Assembly (NCBI GenBank): GCA_036274675.1
Contig: DASUFE010000122.1
Span: 1 to 64,000 of the forward strand
Direction: 5' to 3'
Length of the DNA: 64,000 nt
Source: DASUFE01 sp036274675
GTDB taxonomy: Bacteria; Pseudomonadota; Gammaproteobacteria; HTCC5015
The notes under the pieces were generated by a model. That model searched no databases and was not told where the DNA came from. It worked only from the letters and a program-made list of their open reading frames with translations. The position numbers and the translations under genes are program-made. Every line of letters starts with the position of its first letter. Positions within the stretch are counted from its first letter, which is position 1. Shown here in pieces: positions 61,421-64,000 of this stretch.

Positions 61421-62161
61421 TTAATGCTTCGTCAGCTTCTTACCCGCTTCCGCCATCACCGCATATTCATACCACTCCCGTATCGTCTGCAGATGTTTCT
61501 CTTCCTCCTGCAGCGGTTTCACGAAGTCGGCGGTGATCTGTTCCAGGCCCAGGCCTTCGGCGAGTTTGATCAGGATCTCCCAGCCGGCGTTGTCGACGAG
61601 CTCCGCTGTCAGCAGCGCGGACAGGCACTGGCTGAGAGAGGTGCGGGGGTCCTGTATCACTTTCTGGATACCCATCGAGGCCACTGCTACGACGTCGGCA
61701 TCGGGGGTTTGCGCCGTGGGGTCGGCGCCCATCGAGAGCATGGCGTTTTTGATGGTATGGAAATGCTGTTCTTCTTCGGCGCGGAACTGCTGGAGGATAT
61801 CCAGTGAAATCGGCGTCGGCAGGTTGATGGATTCGCACTTGATGATGAAGGCTTCATAGAGGCGCACGCCCGAGCGTTCGAAAGCCAGCCGCTCGCCCAT
61901 CTTGTTGAGCAGGACTTCGGGATTATGGCCGGTCATTTTTTCCATTGTGGATTTCAGCACTCCTTTCATCGTGCCTGGCACGGGCACGGAACCTACCGTT
62001 CCGCCTTCCTCGATATACTCGCGTTCGATGACCATGAGCGGCGGGAAATCGGATTGGGTGGGCGGGGTGAGCGTCTCCGCACCGCTGATCATTTCCTTCG
62101 AATGGATCGGTGACATGTCGATACCGGTGCGGTTTCGTCCCAGTTTGTTGGTCTTTTCCAT
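61421..62161 (-). CDS. Ferritin-like domain protein
   Basis: 246 residues. After an extended N-terminal region (about 1-85) comes a four-helix bundle with two carboxylate/His signatures, LDILQQFRAEEEQHFHTIKN and VKPLQEEEKHLQTIREWYEY, plus helix glutamates in ERSGVRLYEAFII and TAELVDNAGWEIL. These would bind a di-metal centre. Relatives are stress-type ferritin-like proteins of unsettled activity (metal storage or peroxide removal). It follows another ferritin-like gene by 30 bp, apparently as an operon. Confidence 0.82.
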   Translation of the reverse strand: MEKTNKLGRNRTGIDMSPIHSKEMISGAETLTPPTQSDFPPLMVIEREYIEEGGTVGSVPVPGTMKGVLKSTMEKMTGHNPEVLLNKMGERLAFERSGVRLYEAFIIKCESINLPTPISLDILQQFRAEEEQHFHTIKNAMLSMGADPTAQTPDADVVAVASMGIQKVIQDPRTSLSQCLSALLTAELVDNAGWEILIKLAEGLGLEQITADFVKPLQEEEKHLQTIREWYEYAVMAEAGKKLTKH

Positions 62162-62191
62162 GGTGGTCTCCTTGCAATCTGTTGAGTATCG

Positions 62192-63355
62192 TCAGGCGGC
62201 GCGTTTGTTCAGTTCGGTGCCGGGCCGCCACTTGTAATCCAGGGCGACTGCTTCAGAGGGCGAGCCCTGCGAGTTCATTTGCCGCCGGTAGTCCTGGGAA
62301 ACCGGGCTTTCGATTTCCTTGCCGACGAAACTGGTCCCGTCCTTGCGCAGGCCGGCCTCCTGCTGGAGGGTCCGGCGCACGAATTCGCGCTGGCTCTGGT
62401 AGGCGATCGGATCGGGCAGGCGGTCCGGCAGGATCTCCGCCGGGTCCCGGTTTTCGTATTTCTTGAAGAGGTTGATCACGAAGTTCAGGTGCCCCAGTTC
62501 GTAATCCAGAAAGCGTTCCCAAAGCGCTTTGACGCGCGGGTTGGTTTCCGATTCTACGCAGCTGTAATAGTTATAGACCTCGTTGGCTTCCAGCAGCAGC
62601 CACTTTTCGAGCAAGGTTTCGCCGGGGTCGAGCAGTGAGCCGTATTGAGTGACGTGCTGCTCCTCTATCGAGGCGATTTCCGCGTACAGTTGGCGCGCCA
62701 GCGGATCGGCGAAGCTTGGCCCGATGTTCATGTAGTAGTCCCGGGTCTGATACTCGCCCGCCACCAGCGTGAGCGCATTGAACTTGCTGATGGGGCTGGC
62801 CAGCACGCGGTCATAATGATTGACGAGGTCGTCCGCCGGCGCGCGGTGCTCCTCGACGGTGGGACGGCCAGGAATGATGTCGGTGTAGGACTGCAGGATG
62901 TTGTTGGCATCCTTGCCCTCAACGCGGTCCAGCAGGGCCGAGTAGCGGTACATATGATCGAAGTCCTCCAGCAGGCCGTAGCGGTATACCTGCGCCAGAT
63001 AGGGGTCCGGCTCCTGCTGGGCGATGGCGGCGGTAACTTCGATGGCCACCTGTTCGTAGGCGATCGTCGTCTCAAGCGGCGAATGGTCGGGAGAAAGCAG
63101 CCAGTTGATCAGGGTCTGTTGATGGTGTTCGATACGCCGCACCATTGCCAGGTGGTCGCGCAGTTCACCGTTCATCCACGCGCAGGCGTGCTGAAAGCGG
63201 TTGGATTGCTGCTCGATGCCGTTCATAAGGACTATCCTAACCCGGGTAAACGCATCGTCATCCAGCTTGCTGATAGGGCGTTGCACCAGTTCCTTCCATG
63301 TGAAGGTCTGCTTGCTCAGGGGCGTGCCCTTCGCGTCAAAAAGTTTTACCGTCAT
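62192..63355 (-). CDS. Large helical ferritin-like protein
   Basis: 387 residues from the ATG at 63355, which has AAGGAGC 7 bases upstream. The sequence is almost all helix with repeated ExxH pairs: EIASIEEQHVTQYGSLLD and RFLDYELGHLNFVINLFKKY, and an earlier EQVAIEVTAAIAQQEPDP. It looks like two fused ferritin-like bundles, but I do not recognise a named family. It is the first gene of the pair with the ferritin-like protein at 61421, so the two probably act together, perhaps as stress proteins. Confidence 0.75.
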   Translation of the reverse strand: MTVKLFDAKGTPLSKQTFTWKELVQRPISKLDDDAFTRVRIVLMNGIEQQSNRFQHACAWMNGELRDHLAMVRRIEHHQQTLINWLLSPDHSPLETTIAYEQVAIEVTAAIAQQEPDPYLAQVYRYGLLEDFDHMYRYSALLDRVEGKDANNILQSYTDIIPGRPTVEEHRAPADDLVNHYDRVLASPISKFNALTLVAGEYQTRDYYMNIGPSFADPLARQLYAEIASIEEQHVTQYGSLLDPGETLLEKWLLLEANEVYNYYSCVESETNPRVKALWERFLDYELGHLNFVINLFKKYENRDPAEILPDRLPDPIAYQSQREFVRRTLQQEAGLRKDGTSFVGKEIESPVSQDYRRQMNSQGSPSEAVALDYKWRPGTELNKRAA

Positions 63356-63826
63356 GATTTGCTCCTTATTGGAATTGGGTTTGGTTTTGGGCAGCGCCGC
63401 AGCAATGACTAATGCATGCATGCAAGCCGCATACCGGTGGAACCCAAAAAAGAGTCCTGTGAAACCGGAAGGAAAAAGCGATCAGACGGTACAGCAGGGG
63501 CAGAGGGAGCAGGAAACTGCGCCGGCCGTAACAGGGTAGCCCTCGCCCTGCAACGCGCCTTACAAACCGAACTGTAAATCGTACATCCGGGCTTTTAATC
63601 TCGTTCTTGTGGGAAATTTCTGTATAGCCGATATTGCAACTGGAAAAAGCAGCCTTCCGCTTTGTGCAGCGGCCTCATCGTTCTCCATCCGTGGCATGTA
63701 GTATACGGTGGACGGGAGTCTTGGTGGTTGGGTTTCCAGACTTTGCGGGAAGGGCATTCACGAAGTGGCGCCGTCGTGAAGCATAAGAGGCTAAAGAAGA
63801 AATGAGTGGACTCGAAGCGGTCCGGC
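63356..63826. other. Upstream region of the ferritin-like operon
   Basis: About 470 bp with no convincing gene; the 65- and 77-codon minus-strand frames near 63560-63828 have no recognisable content or clear ribosome-binding site. It should contain the operon promoter, but no confident -35/-10 pair stands out. Confidence 0.35.
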
Positions 63827-63863
63827 AAAAGAAAGGCCCTTACGAGGGAAACATAAGGGCCTT
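63827..63863 (-). terminator. Terminator of a minus-strand transcript entering from beyond the right edge
   Basis: On the minus strand AAGGCCCTTA (63854-63863), an 11-base loop and TAAGGGCCTT (63833-63842) are followed by TCTTTT. It is a good intrinsic terminator without a complete gene in view, so the transcript must begin right of the window or be a short RNA. Confidence 0.75.
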
Positions 63864-64000
63864 ACAATCGTCCTTGATGTCGTTGAGCATCAGTTTCCGG
63901 CTTGAGGAGAGAGGTTCCTCGCCATGCCATGCGACTGTCGATGTTGTCGGAAACTGAGTCGGGCATTCGGGCCTTGCCTCTGAATGCCATTCCCTCGCGC
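63864..64000 (-). other. Inverted-repeat-rich 3' part of an unknown minus-strand gene or RNA
   Basis: Reading the minus strand from the edge, GGCATTC/GAATGCC, then CAGTTTCCG/CGGAAACTG enclosing GAGGA/TCCTC, then the terminator. Two frames stay open to the edge, one ending at TAA 63862-63864 and one at TAA 63840-63842, but neither gives a recognisable protein. Both a gene's 3' end and a structured small RNA are possible. Confidence 0.35.

Noticed and set aside
63560..63828. Two short minus-strand frames upstream of the ferritin-like operon
   Set aside because: They overlap each other in different frames and show no family resemblance or clear translation signals.

Overview
The window reads as chromosomal DNA of a GC-rich (roughly 60 % by eye) free-living gammaproteobacterium that degrades plant cell wall. 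Secreted xylanases with long polyserine linkers and CBM60-type modules are typical of the Cellvibrio/Saccharophagus/Teredinibacter/Marinimicrobium group. A YaeQ protein, a RhlE-type helicase, a PbpC/alpha-2-macroglobulin pair and a Pseudomonas-like LigD fit that placement, but genus is inference. I saw no rRNA, tRNA, CRISPR array, prophage or insertion sequence.

Layout. 0-5.3 kb: end of a chemosensory operon (small PDC-type sensor, PilJ-like MCP, CheA-type hybrid kinase). 5.4-10.7 kb: Ser/Thr kinase with a cNMP-like domain, an orphan hypX, an MHYT membrane sensor and an SCO1-type copper chaperone. 10.9-15.9 kb: RND efflux operon (adaptor, pump, TetR) with a recognisable promoter/operator. 16.3-19.7 kb: multimodular GH10 xylanase. 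19.7-25.9 kb: small hypotheticals, a beheaded polyserine-CBM gene, AsmA-like protein, YaeQ, diguanylate cyclase and GIY-YIG protein. 26.1-31.6 kb: a one-direction xylan cluster of GH11, CE4, GH11 and GH11. 31.7-39.9 kb: acetyl-CoA hydrolase/transferase, two small proteins, DUF488-Ku-LigD repair block, cardiolipin synthase-like PLD. 40-47.1 kb: hydrolase, DEAD-box helicase, gluconate permease and kinase, amino-acid permease. 47.2-55.8 kb: alpha-2-macroglobulin, PbpC and M15 peptidase, overlapping. 55.8-61.2 kb: glycerol kinase, then a less GC-rich block of exported proteins including two DUF5329 paralogues. 61.4-63.4 kb: two ferritin-like proteins. Right edge: a minus-strand terminator for a transcript entering from outside.

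The most distinctive region is the xylan system. GH10 and GH11 enzymes cut the xylan backbone, a CE4 deacetylase probably removes acetyl groups, and polyserine-tethered modules bind substrate. Beyond the genes, a GACYATA(A) motif recurs, often as inverted or direct pairs, upstream of the GH10, first GH11, CE4 and second GH11 genes, so a common regulator is plausible. A three-hairpin 3' UTR is duplicated behind two of the genes, and a third has the same layout with different sequence. The last GH11 carries an unrecognised C-terminal domain in place of CBM60. A separate pattern is that palindromic repeat elements of several families sit in gaps between convergent genes.
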